This document shows, in pieces, positions 4,330-9,850 of a stretch of 9,850 nt of DNA. The DNA comes from Conexibacter sp. GTDB lineage: Bacteria > Actinomycetota > Thermoleophilia > Solirubrobacterales > Solirubrobacteraceae. Location: the NCBI GenBank assembly GCA_025964295.1, contig JAOPZD010000616.1, positions 1 through 9,850 of the forward strand. Direction: 5' to 3'. Under the pieces are notes generated by a model, which had not been told where the DNA came from, searched no databases, and was given only the letters and a program-made list of their open reading frames with translations. The translations under genes were made by a program, and so were the position numbers. The stretch's first letter is position 1. Each line of letters starts with the position of its first letter.

Positions 4330-6239
4330 CCGCCAAGGTGCGGCAGCCCGGCTGGTACCGGGCCGCGTGGTTCATGCTCATCGGCGCGTCGTTCAGCGTC
4401 GGGATCAGCTGGCTCGTGCGGATGCTCTACGGGCACGGCACGTACACGCACTACCTCGAGGCCGAGTCCTTCGTCCTCATCGCGATGTTCGTCCTGCCGT
4501 TCTCGTTCCTGATTGGCCTGGGCCTCTTCGACTACTGGTTCTACTGGGCGGCGGGCAAGCCGTCGCGCCCCGAGGACCACTCGTCGCACGGCGCGAAGTC
4601 GTGGAAGAGCTACTTCCTCCCGAACACCGACCACAAGGTCATCGGGATCCAGTACACCGTCCACTCGTTCTTCTTCCTGTTCGTGGGCGGCCTGATGGCG
4701 ATGCTGATGCGCGCCGAGCTCGCGCAGCCCGGCCGCCAGTTCGTGGACTCCAACACGTTCAACGGGCTGTTCAGCGTCCACGCGTCGATCCTGATCTTCC
4801 TGTTCATCATCCCCGTCTTCGCGGGGCTGGCGAACTTCGTCCTGCCGCTGATGATCGGCGCGCCGGACATGGCGTTCCCGCGCCTCAACGCGCTGTCGTT
4901 CTGGATGCTGCCCTGCGCCGGCGTGCTGATGCTCGCGTCGTTCTTCGCGCCCGGCGGCTCGTTCGCGTCCGGCTGGACGGCCTACGCGCCGCTGTCGACG
5001 ACCGAGCCACTCGGGCAGATGTTCTTCACCATTGCCGTCCAGTTCGCGGGCGCGTCGTCGATCGCGACGGCGCTGAACTTCCTGGTGACCATCATCACCA
5101 TGCGCGCGCCCGGCATGTCCTTCTTCCGGATGCCGCTGCTGGTCTGGGCGAACTTCTCGACCTCGCTGCTGGTCGTCATCGCCACGCCGTTCATCGCCGC
5201 GTCGCAGTTCTTCGTCCTGCTCGACTACGCGCTGGGCTTCCACTTCTTCGACGCCGACAAGGGCGGCGACGTGCTGATGTACCAGCACGTCTTCTGGTTC
5301 TACAGCCACCCGGCCGTCTACATCATGATGCTGCCCGGCTTCGGGATCATCTCCGAGGTCCTGGCGGTCAAGTCGCGCAAGCCGGTCTTCGGCTACCGGA
5401 TGATGGCGTTCTCGCTGCTGGCGATCGTCGTCCTCGGCTTCACCGTCTGGGCGCACCACATGTTCGTCTCGGGCATGCAGTCGTGGATCCGGATCCCGAT
5501 GATGGTCACCACGGCGATCATCGCGGTGCCCACGGGCATCAAGATCTTCAGCTGGCTGGCCACGCTGTGGCGCGGCGTGATCCGCCTGGACACGCCGATG
5601 CTCTTCGCGCTCGGCTTCCTGACGATGTTCACCTGCGGCGGCATCTCGGGCGTGATGCTCGCGATGGTCCCGCTGGACATCCACGTCAGCGACACCTACT
5701 TCATCGTCGCCCACATCCACTACGTGCTCTTCGGCGGGTCGCTGTTCACGATCTTCGCCGGCGTCTACTACTGGTTCCCGAAGATGACGGGCCGGATGTA
5801 CGACGAGCGCCTGGGCAAGCTGCACTTCTGGACGACGTTCGTCTTCTTCAACGCGACGTTCGCGCCGATGCACATCATCGGCGTCAACGGCATGCCGCGA
5901 CGGGTCGCCGACTACGCCGACCAGTTCGCCACCTGGAACCTGGTGATCTCGCTCGCCTCGTTCGCGCTGGGCATCAGCTCGCTGATCTTCGCCTACAACA
6001 TGGTCGCCTCGTGGCGCGGCGGCGCACGCGCCACCGCCAACCCGTGGCGCGCGCTGACGCTCGAGTGGCAGGTCTCCTCGCCGCCGCCGGTGTTCAACTT
6101 CGACCAGGTCCCGACGGTCGTCGGCGGCCCGTACGAGTACGGCGTCCCCGGCGCGGTGCACGGCATCTTCGGGCCCGCGGCTCCGGCCGAGGCCAAGGCG
6201 ACACCGGCGGGCACCCACGCCCAGCCACCCACCGAGTGA
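4326..6239 (+). CDS. ctaD: Cytochrome c oxidase subunit I, copy 2 (A2-type, YS motif)
   Basis: 637-residue catalytic subunit that reduces O2 at the heme a3-CuB site and pumps protons. Ligands seen: heme a H152 and H465, heme a3 H463 (VAHIHYV), CuB H328, H377 and H378, and the cross-linking Tyr332 (SHPAVY). Helix VI reads YSHPAVY (326-332) instead of GHPEVY: the proton-channel Glu is absent and replaced by Tyr-Ser, the defining feature of A2-type oxidases such as Thermus caa3. K-channel T403 and K406 (PTGIK) are present. D-channel Asp181 (APDMAFPRLN) and Asn188 are kept, but the second Asn of the usual RMNN is Ala189. Residues 1-95 add two hydrophobic helices (about 12-33 and 48-73) before the usual start at DHK-IG. 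The GTG start at 4326 overlaps the ctaC stop by 4 bases; a frame reaching upstream to 3408 is only ctaC shadow. Confidence 0.97.
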   Translation: MTAKVRQPGWYRAAWFMLIGASFSVGISWLVRMLYGHGTYTHYLEAESFVLIAMFVLPFSFLIGLGLFDYWFYWAAGKPSRPEDHSSHGAKSWKSYFLPNTDHKVIGIQYTVHSFFFLFVGGLMAMLMRAELAQPGRQFVDSNTFNGLFSVHASILIFLFIIPVFAGLANFVLPLMIGAPDMAFPRLNALSFWMLPCAGVLMLASFFAPGGSFASGWTAYAPLSTTEPLGQMFFTIAVQFAGASSIATALNFLVTIITMRAPGMSFFRMPLLVWANFSTSLLVVIATPFIAASQFFVLLDYALGFHFFDADKGGDVLMYQHVFWFYSHPAVYIMMLPGFGIISEVLAVKSRKPVFGYRMMAFSLLAIVVLGFTVWAHHMFVSGMQSWIRIPMMVTTAIIAVPTGIKIFSWLATLWRGVIRLDTPMLFALGFLTMFTCGGISGVMLAMVPLDIHVSDTYFIVAHIHYVLFGGSLFTIFAGVYYWFPKMTGRMYDERLGKLHFWTTFVFFNATFAPMHIIGVNGMPRRVADYADQFATWNLVISLASFALGISSLIFAYNMVASWRGGARATANPWRALTLEWQVSSPPPVFNFDQVPTVVGGPYEYGVPGAVHGIFGPAAPAEAKATPAGTHAQPPTE

Positions 6240-6255
6240 GGAGGAGCGGGAGATC

Positions 6256-7098
6256 ATGAGGACCATCCTGGTCGTGGCCAACGAGACGCTGGCGGGGGCC
6301 AAGCTGCTCGAGACCGTCAAGGAGCGCGCCGCCGCCAACGGCGAGGACGCCCGCGTCGTCGTCTGCGTGCCGCGCAACAAGCCCAAGCACGGCAACATCA
6401 TCTACGACGACTTCGTCTTCGACGCCGCCAAGGTGCGGATCGACCTGGCCCGCCGCTTCCTGCGCGACCAGGGCATCACCGCGATCGGGGACATCGGCGA
6501 CACCGACCCCTACACCGCGGCGATGGACGCGATCGCCGAGCACCGCCCCGACGAGGTCATCGTGTCGACCTACCCGGCGACGGTCTCGGGCTGGCTGCGG
6601 CGCGACCTGATCGAGCGCATCGAGCAGGCGTCCGGCCTGCCGGTCACCCACGTCGAGCAGGACATCGACGCCGAGGGCATCCCGTTCCACGTGACGCTCG
6701 TCGTGGCGGCCAAGACCGCCTCGGGCGACGCGCTGCTGGACAAGCTGAAGGCCAAGGCCGGCGACGACCCGCGCGGCACGCTGTTCATCGTGATCGTCCC
6801 GCAGGACGGCGGCGAGGGCCAGCACGCGGCCCGCGCCCGGGCGCGGATGGCGCAGGTCGTCGACCGCCTGATCGCCGAGAACCTGATCGCGGCGGGCATG
6901 ATCGGCGACCCGGACCCGTACACGGCGGCGATGAACGCGCTGCAGTTCTTCCGCGTCGACGACATCGTCATCTCCACCCTGCCCGCCACGCGATCGGGCT
7001 GGCTGCGCGCCGACCTCATCGAGCGCGTGCGCAAGACCACCAACAAGCCGGTCGAGCACGTCGAGACCACCGACCGCAGCGCCGCGAACGCCGCGTAG
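6256..7098 (+). CDS. Tandem universal-stress-like (HUP fold) protein in the cox operon
   Basis: 280-residue soluble protein with no signal or membrane helix. Two related halves, about 1-137 and 143-272, each have the beta-alpha look of a UspA/HUP-type domain: a first strand (RTILVVANE; FHVTLVVAA), then a conserved block D(T/P)DPYTAAM(D/N)A (82-92, 218-228), a strand (DEVIVSTYPAT; DDIVISTLPAT) and SGWLR-DLIER (111-121, 247-257). The two blocks are clearly an internal duplication. The usual ATP-binding G-x2-G-x9-G(S/T) of UspA is not visible, so nucleotide binding is uncertain; SGWLR may occupy that place. Its role is unknown. A strong ribosome binding site (GGAGGAG, 6240-6246) lies 9 bases before the ATG, and ctaD ends 16 bases upstream. 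Sitting between ctaD and ctaE, it is co-expressed with the oxidase and may be a regulator, assembly or redox/energy-sensing partner. Confidence 0.85.
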   Translation: MRTILVVANETLAGAKLLETVKERAAANGEDARVVVCVPRNKPKHGNIIYDDFVFDAAKVRIDLARRFLRDQGITAIGDIGDTDPYTAAMDAIAEHRPDEVIVSTYPATVSGWLRRDLIERIEQASGLPVTHVEQDIDAEGIPFHVTLVVAAKTASGDALLDKLKAKAGDDPRGTLFIVIVPQDGGEGQHAARARARMAQVVDRLIAENLIAAGMIGDPDPYTAAMNALQFFRVDDIVISTLPATRSGWLRADLIERVRKTTNKPVEHVETTDRSAANAA

Positions 7099-7106
7099 GA
7101 GAACCA

Positions 7107-7718
7107 ATGGAAGCCGCCTCGATCGCCCACGGACACGACCACCACGGCCCGCCCGCGGCCAACCGCAGCTCGCGCGTCGAGCCCGCGCTGCTCGGGATGT
7201 TGTTGTTCATCATCTCCGAGGTGATGGTCTTCGGGGCCTTCTTCACGGCGTACTTCTTCATCCGGGTCGTCGCCGAGGGCCACACGTGGTTCCCGATCGA
7301 CGGCAAGGACCTGCCGGTCGCGGTCGCGGGCGTCAACACGGCGATCCTGGTGTCGAGCTCGCTGACGCTGCACTGGGCGCAGACGTCGATCAAGAACGGC
7401 AACCGCTTCGGCCTGCAGGCCGGCATGACGGCGACGTTCCTGCTCGGCCTGACGTTCCTGTTCATCCAGATCAACGAGTACGTCCACATCGGCTTCGCGC
7501 CGCAGGACCACGCGCAGGCGACGATCTTCTTCTCGCTGACCGGCCTGCACGGCGCGCACGTGACGATCGGCCTGATCCTGCTCGGCATGGTCACGATCCG
7601 GGCCTTCCGCGGCCACTTCTCGCCCGAGCACCACCACGGCGTCGAGATCCCGGGGATCTACTGGCACTTCGTCGACGTGATGTGGATCGTCGTGTACACG
7701 ACGATCTACGTGATCTGA
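7107..7718 (+). CDS. ctaE: Cytochrome c oxidase subunit III
   Basis: 203-residue membrane subunit of the heme-copper oxidase; it carries no redox centre and stabilises subunit I and its proton uptake. Five hydrophobic helices are visible, the usual number for the short bacterial form. Family marks are ISEVMVFGAFFTAYFF (about 36-51, with the conserved Glu of SEVM), SLTGLHGAHVTIGL (around 140-153) and the C-terminal IYWHFVDVMWIVVYTTIYV. The His-rich start (HGHDHHG) is common in this group. AGGAG at 7097-7101 overlaps the stop of the USP-like gene and lies 5 bases before the ATG, so the two genes are tightly coupled. Confidence 0.96.
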   Translation: MEAASIAHGHDHHGPPAANRSSRVEPALLGMLLFIISEVMVFGAFFTAYFFIRVVAEGHTWFPIDGKDLPVAVAGVNTAILVSSSLTLHWAQTSIKNGNRFGLQAGMTATFLLGLTFLFIQINEYVHIGFAPQDHAQATIFFSLTGLHGAHVTIGLILLGMVTIRAFRGHFSPEHHHGVEIPGIYWHFVDVMWIVVYTTIYVI

Positions 7719-7870
7719 TGGACGAGCCCGCCGGCCGGGACTGGAACGCGCTGCTCCTGCGCGTCCTGGAGCCGTTCCGCTCCGAGGCCGCGGCGTTTCG
7801 CGTCCTGCTGGGGACGATCGCGCTGTTCGCGGTGGTCGTGCTGATCGTCGTGGTCGCGCGGGCGCTGTAG
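7718..7870 (+). CDS. 50-aa single-helix membrane protein at the end of the cox operon
   Basis: Starts at ATG 7718, sharing one base with the ctaE stop (TGATG), and ends at TAG 7870. The protein has a polar N-terminal half (MDEPAGRDWNALLLRVLEPFR) and one strong C-terminal helix (about residues 28-48, ending VVVARAL). I do not recognise a family. The one-base overlap, the helix and its place in the operon suggest a small subunit or assembly factor of the caa3 oxidase, comparable to the single-helix extra subunits known in some bacterial oxidases. It is short enough to be missed by gene callers. Confidence 0.7.
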   Translation: MDEPAGRDWNALLLRVLEPFRSEAAAFRVLLGTIALFAVVVLIVVVARAL

Positions 7871-7912
7871 GCGCCCGGCGCGGGCGCGGGCGCCCGGGAT
7901 CGTCGCCTCCCG
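7870..7912 (+). terminator. Hairpins between convergent operons
   Basis: GGCGCCCG (7870-7877) pairs with CGGGCGCC (7887-7894) over a 9-base loop, and a second small stem CGGGA (7895-7899) / TCCCG (7908-7912) follows at once. They fill the gap between the cox operon and the convergent minus-strand genes, so they may terminate in both directions. No T-tract is seen. Confidence 0.45.
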
Positions 7913-7925
7913 TGGACGCGAGCGC

Positions 7926-8237
7926 CTAGCGGCGCCGCGGGCGCACGTGGCGAAGCCAGTAGAGCGCCATCGAGCCCGGGGCGCAGGCGAGGAGGATGCG
8001 CCAGCGGGAGCGGGCGGCGTCGTCGAGGCCGGGGTTCATCGCGACGTCGGCCTGGAAGTGGCCCCAGGACCAGAACGCCGGCAGGTAGGCGAGCGCGAGG
8101 AGTGCCAGGGCGACCCCCGCCGGGAGATCGCCGGCGACGATCGCGACCAGGACGACGACCTGCGCGACCGAGCAGACGGCGTAGCGCCGCAGCCGGGTGT
8201 AGGAGCGAGCGGACGCGACGACCTCGCGCCCGCCGCT
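7926..8237 (-). CDS. Small membrane protein frame without a normal start codon
   Basis: A minus-strand frame, open from a TGA at 8247-8249 down to TAG at 7926-7928, translates to about 103 residues with protein-like character. There is a basic start (ARSYTRLRRYAV), two or three hydrophobic segments (VCSVAQVVVLVAIVA; GVALALLALAYLPAFW), a loop (HFQADVAMNPGLDDAARSRW), a last helix (RILLACAPGSMALYWL) and the basic end RHVRPRRR. Third codon positions are nearly all G or C, as in real genes here. The difficulty is that no ATG, GTG or TTG occurs in frame before the middle of the protein. It begins directly at the stop of the cytochrome-cupredoxin gene, so it may start from a rare codon by coupling, be frameshifted by a sequence error, or be a decayed gene. 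I recognise no family. The end at 8237 is nominal. Confidence 0.5.
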   Translation of the reverse strand, partial: SGGREVVASARSYTRLRRYAVCSVAQVVVLVAIVAGDLPAGVALALLALAYLPAFWSWGHFQADVAMNPGLDDAARSRWRILLACAPGSMALYWLRHVRPRRR

Positions 8238-8961
8238 ACTTGACCGTCAGCGTGCCCTGCATGCCGGCCTGGCGGTGGCCGGGCACGGAGCAGTAGTAGG
8301 TGTAGGTCTTGCCGGCGGCCAGCGATGCCTTGAACGAGGAGGTGCCGTTGGACACGATCTCGCCCTTGCCGAGGCCGTCGATGACGATGTCGTGCTGGGT
8401 CCCGGACTTGTTGGGCATCTCGACCGTCACGGGCCCGGCGGTGCCGGTGGCCTTCGAGGCGGTGAAGGCGAGCTGGCCGCCCGGGTCGGCCGGGATGCTG
8501 AGCACGCCGCTCTTCTCGACGGCGGTGCCGCCGCCGGCGGCCTTGACGGCCGTCGCGAGGCGGCCGGTGTCCTTGCCGGTCTTCGACGACACCGACGCGA
8601 CGTAGGCGGCGACGTCGTGGGCGTCCTGGCCGCTGACGAGCTTGGCGGGCATCTTGATGCCGTCCATGTTCTTCAGCCGGTTCGGATACAGGATCTGCTT
8701 GTAGACCACGCCCCGGACCGCGGTGACGCCGAAGCCCTCCTTCAGCGACTGCTGGAAGGCCTGGTCGAGGTTGGGCCCCGTCGTGCCCTTGGTCCCCGCA
8801 CGCGACAGCGTGTGGCACGACCCGCACTTCGACACGAACAATTGCTTGCCCGCGACGACGTCTGCCTGTGGGTCTTTCACCCCTCCACAGGCGGACAGCG
8901 CCGGAACGGCGGCGACGATGGCAGCGCAGAGCGCCGCACGCGGCAAGATCCTCTTCCCCAT
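8236..8961 (-). CDS. Cytochrome c-cupredoxin fusion lipoprotein
   Basis: 241-residue exported lipoprotein. A signal peptide ends in the lipobox LSAC, making Cys25 the lipid anchor. A class I cytochrome c domain follows (about 33-125) with CGSCH at 46-50 and probable axial Met104 (IKMPAKL). After a Gly/Ala-rich linker (about 126-150), a plastocyanin/azurin-like cupredoxin domain (150-241) has the full type-1 copper set: H190 (QHDIVID), C224, H229 and M234 in YYCSVPGHRQAGM. Both domains are one-electron carriers, so the protein probably moves electrons on the outer face of the membrane, plausibly to the caa3 oxidase encoded next door; the partner is inference. The ATG at 8961 gives a normal signal peptide; a frame extending upstream to 9306 is shadow of the glycosyltransferase. 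TAGGAT lies 11 bases before the ATG, so the message may be nearly leaderless. Confidence 0.93.
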   Translation of the reverse strand: MGKRILPRAALCAAIVAAVPALSACGGVKDPQADVVAGKQLFVSKCGSCHTLSRAGTKGTTGPNLDQAFQQSLKEGFGVTAVRGVVYKQILYPNRLKNMDGIKMPAKLVSGQDAHDVAAYVASVSSKTGKDTGRLATAVKAAGGGTAVEKSGVLSIPADPGGQLAFTASKATGTAGPVTVEMPNKSGTQHDIVIDGLGKGEIVSNGTSSFKASLAAGKTYTYYCSVPGHRQAGMQGTLTVK

Positions 8962-8972
8962 GATCGGGCTGG

Positions 8973-9003
8973 ATCCTAACCGCAACCCAGGAGGGCAAGG
9001 CAA
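8973..9003 (-). promoter_or_regulatory. Possible promoter of the cytochrome-cupredoxin gene
   Basis: On the minus strand, TAGGAT (complement of 8973-8978) ends 11 bases before the ATG. A TTGCCT lies 19 bases further upstream, a slightly long spacer. TAGGAT is the same -10 hexamer as before ctaC, which hints at common control. No Shine-Dalgarno is seen. Confidence 0.4.
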
Positions 9004-9011
9004 CCGAACCG

Positions 9012-9850
9012 TCAGGGGACGGGCAATGCGGCGTGCTCTCCGCGCGCCGCGGCGATGACGCCGGCGGCCACGCCGTCCCACGAGAAGCGCTCCCGGGCGA
9101 CCGCGACGAGGCCCGCCCGCGCCTCCTCGCGGAGGTCCTCCGGCGCCTCCAGCCAGGCGATCAGGCGGTCGGCCAGGTCGCGAACCGCCCGCGGCCCGGG
9201 CACGAAGCCGAGCCACGCGCGGGCGCCCAGCGGCACCGCGTCGGCGAGGATCGCGCGGACCTCGCCGAGGCCGGAGTGGTCGGCGACGACCGGCAGCGCG
9301 CCGCACGCCGCGGCCTCCACGGCGACCATGCCGAAGGCCTCCGGGAACGTCGAGGGCACGACCTGCGCCTCGCCGGCCGCCAGCAGCGGCGCGAGCTCGG
9401 TGTGCTCCAGGCGCCCGGTCAGCACGACGCGCTCGGGCAGCGCGCGGGCGGCGGCGAGGTAGCGCTCGCGGTCGGGCGCGGCCTCGAGGTCGTCGAGGAA
9501 CGCCCCGAGCAGCTTCAGCGGCGCGTGCGGGCCGCCCTCAGCGGCGCGGCCCTCCGCGGCCAGGGCGCGGACCGCCGCGAGGTCACCGGCCGCCAGCGCC
9601 GCCAGGAGGCGCTCCAGCGCGCCGCGGTAGCCGCCGAAGCCGACGACGACGAGCTTGGCGTCGGGCACCGCGGCGAGGACGAGCGGCCAGGCGGCCGCGA
9701 GCAGGTCGACGCCCTTGGAGACGATGAGCTTGCCGACGAACGCGACGAGCCGGTCGCGCTCGGGATCCAGGCGCGCGAGGGCGCGGGCGGCCTCCCCGGG
9801 GTCGCGGGTGAAGGCCGAGGGGCCGGCGGCGGCGTCGTCGAGCGCGGCGG
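9012..9850 (-). CDS. GT-B (family 4-like) glycosyltransferase, C-terminal part
   Basis: Minus-strand gene whose 5' part lies beyond the right edge; about 278 residues are visible. The frame stays open to the edge, so the GTG at 9668 is not the start. The C-terminal Rossmann domain of a retaining GT-B enzyme is clear: FVGKLIVSKGVDLLAAAWP (read just upstream of 9668), then PDAKLVVVGFG, VVLTGRLEHTELAPLLAAGEAQVVPS, and the nucleotide-sugar-binding EX7E motif in PEAFGMVAVEAAACGALPVVA. The tail (FSWDGVAAGVIAAAR) is also typical. It would transfer a sugar from an NDP-sugar to a lipid, glycan or metabolite; donor and acceptor cannot be told. An Ala/Glu-rich insertion (AALAAGDLAAVRALAAEGRAAEG) follows the GFG loop. 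It ends 50 bases before the cytochrome-cupredoxin gene with no obvious hairpin between, so some read-through is possible. Confidence 0.9.
   Translation of the reverse strand, partial: AALDDAAAGPSAFTRDPGEAARALARLDPERDRLVAFVGKLIVSKGVDLLAAAWPLVLAAVPDAKLVVVGFGGYRGALERLLAALAAGDLAAVRALAAEGRAAEGGPHAPLKLLGAFLDDLEAAPDRERYLAAARALPERVVLTGRLEHTELAPLLAAGEAQVVPSTFPEAFGMVAVEAAACGALPVVADHSGLGEVRAILADAVPLGARAWLGFVPGPRAVRDLADRLIAWLEAPEDLREEARAGLVAVARERFSWDGVAAGVIAAARGEHAALPVP

Noticed and set aside
4257..6401. Long minus-strand open frame (over 700 codons) opposite ctaD
   Set aside because: Its translation is His/Arg/Asp/Glu-rich low-complexity sequence with no fold; it is the mirror of a real GC-rich gene with full catalytic motifs on the plus strand.
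7947..8243. 98-codon plus-strand frame
   Set aside because: Charged, low-complexity product (many Gly, Glu, Asp, Arg), antisense to a frame with clear membrane helices and better codon pattern.
8962..9306. Long N-terminal extension of the cytochrome-cupredoxin protein
   Set aside because: The extension is an out-of-frame reading of the glycosyltransferase gene; the ATG at 8961 gives a proper signal peptide with a lipobox.
1..9850. CRISPR array, tRNA or rRNA genes, insertion sequence or phage genes
   Set aside because: I saw no regular spaced repeats, no cloverleaf with CCA end, no rRNA-like segments and no transposase or integrase motifs in the frames that I read.

Overview
This window looks like chromosomal DNA from a very GC-rich actinobacterium. 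The codon choice (third positions nearly all G or C), the apparently leaderless genes and the style of the respiratory proteins point to the Thermoleophilia (Solirubrobacterales and relatives). That placement is inference from protein style, not a computed match. The first 14 bases are an Illumina adapter remnant, so the window starts at the raw end of a short-read contig.

Most of the window is respiratory. Bases 15-1640 hold the tail of one cytochrome c oxidase subunit I gene (ctaD copy 1), then ctaB (heme O synthase) and two small membrane-protein genes of 36 and 78 aa, ending at a strong hairpin. Bases 1641-2170 hold no gene that I can support. They do hold a large imperfect palindrome (about 1733-1972) with a near-perfect 45-base hairpin at its centre. 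Next comes a divergent pair: a two-CBS-domain protein (minus strand) and a short AraC-type DNA-binding protein (plus strand), with a recognisable promoter and dyad between them.

Bases 3229-7870 are a compact plus-strand operon for a complete caa3-type oxidase: ctaC with a fused cytochrome c domain, ctaD copy 2 with the YSHP motif of A2-type oxidases and an extra N-terminal membrane segment, a tandem-domain protein resembling universal stress proteins, ctaE, and a 50-aa membrane protein. Genes overlap by 1-4 bases or lie within about 16 bases of each other.

On the minus strand, converging on that operon, are a lipoprotein joining a cytochrome c domain to a type-1 copper (cupredoxin) domain, and a small membrane-protein reading frame with no visible normal start codon. 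Upstream of them is the C-terminal part of a GT-B glycosyltransferase that runs off the right edge. The cytochrome-cupredoxin lipoprotein is a plausible electron donor to the oxidase next door, and ctaB would supply heme O for the heme A of both oxidases. The best candidates for something under-described are the palindrome, the USP-like protein inside the oxidase operon, the set of small membrane proteins, and the cytochrome-cupredoxin fusion.
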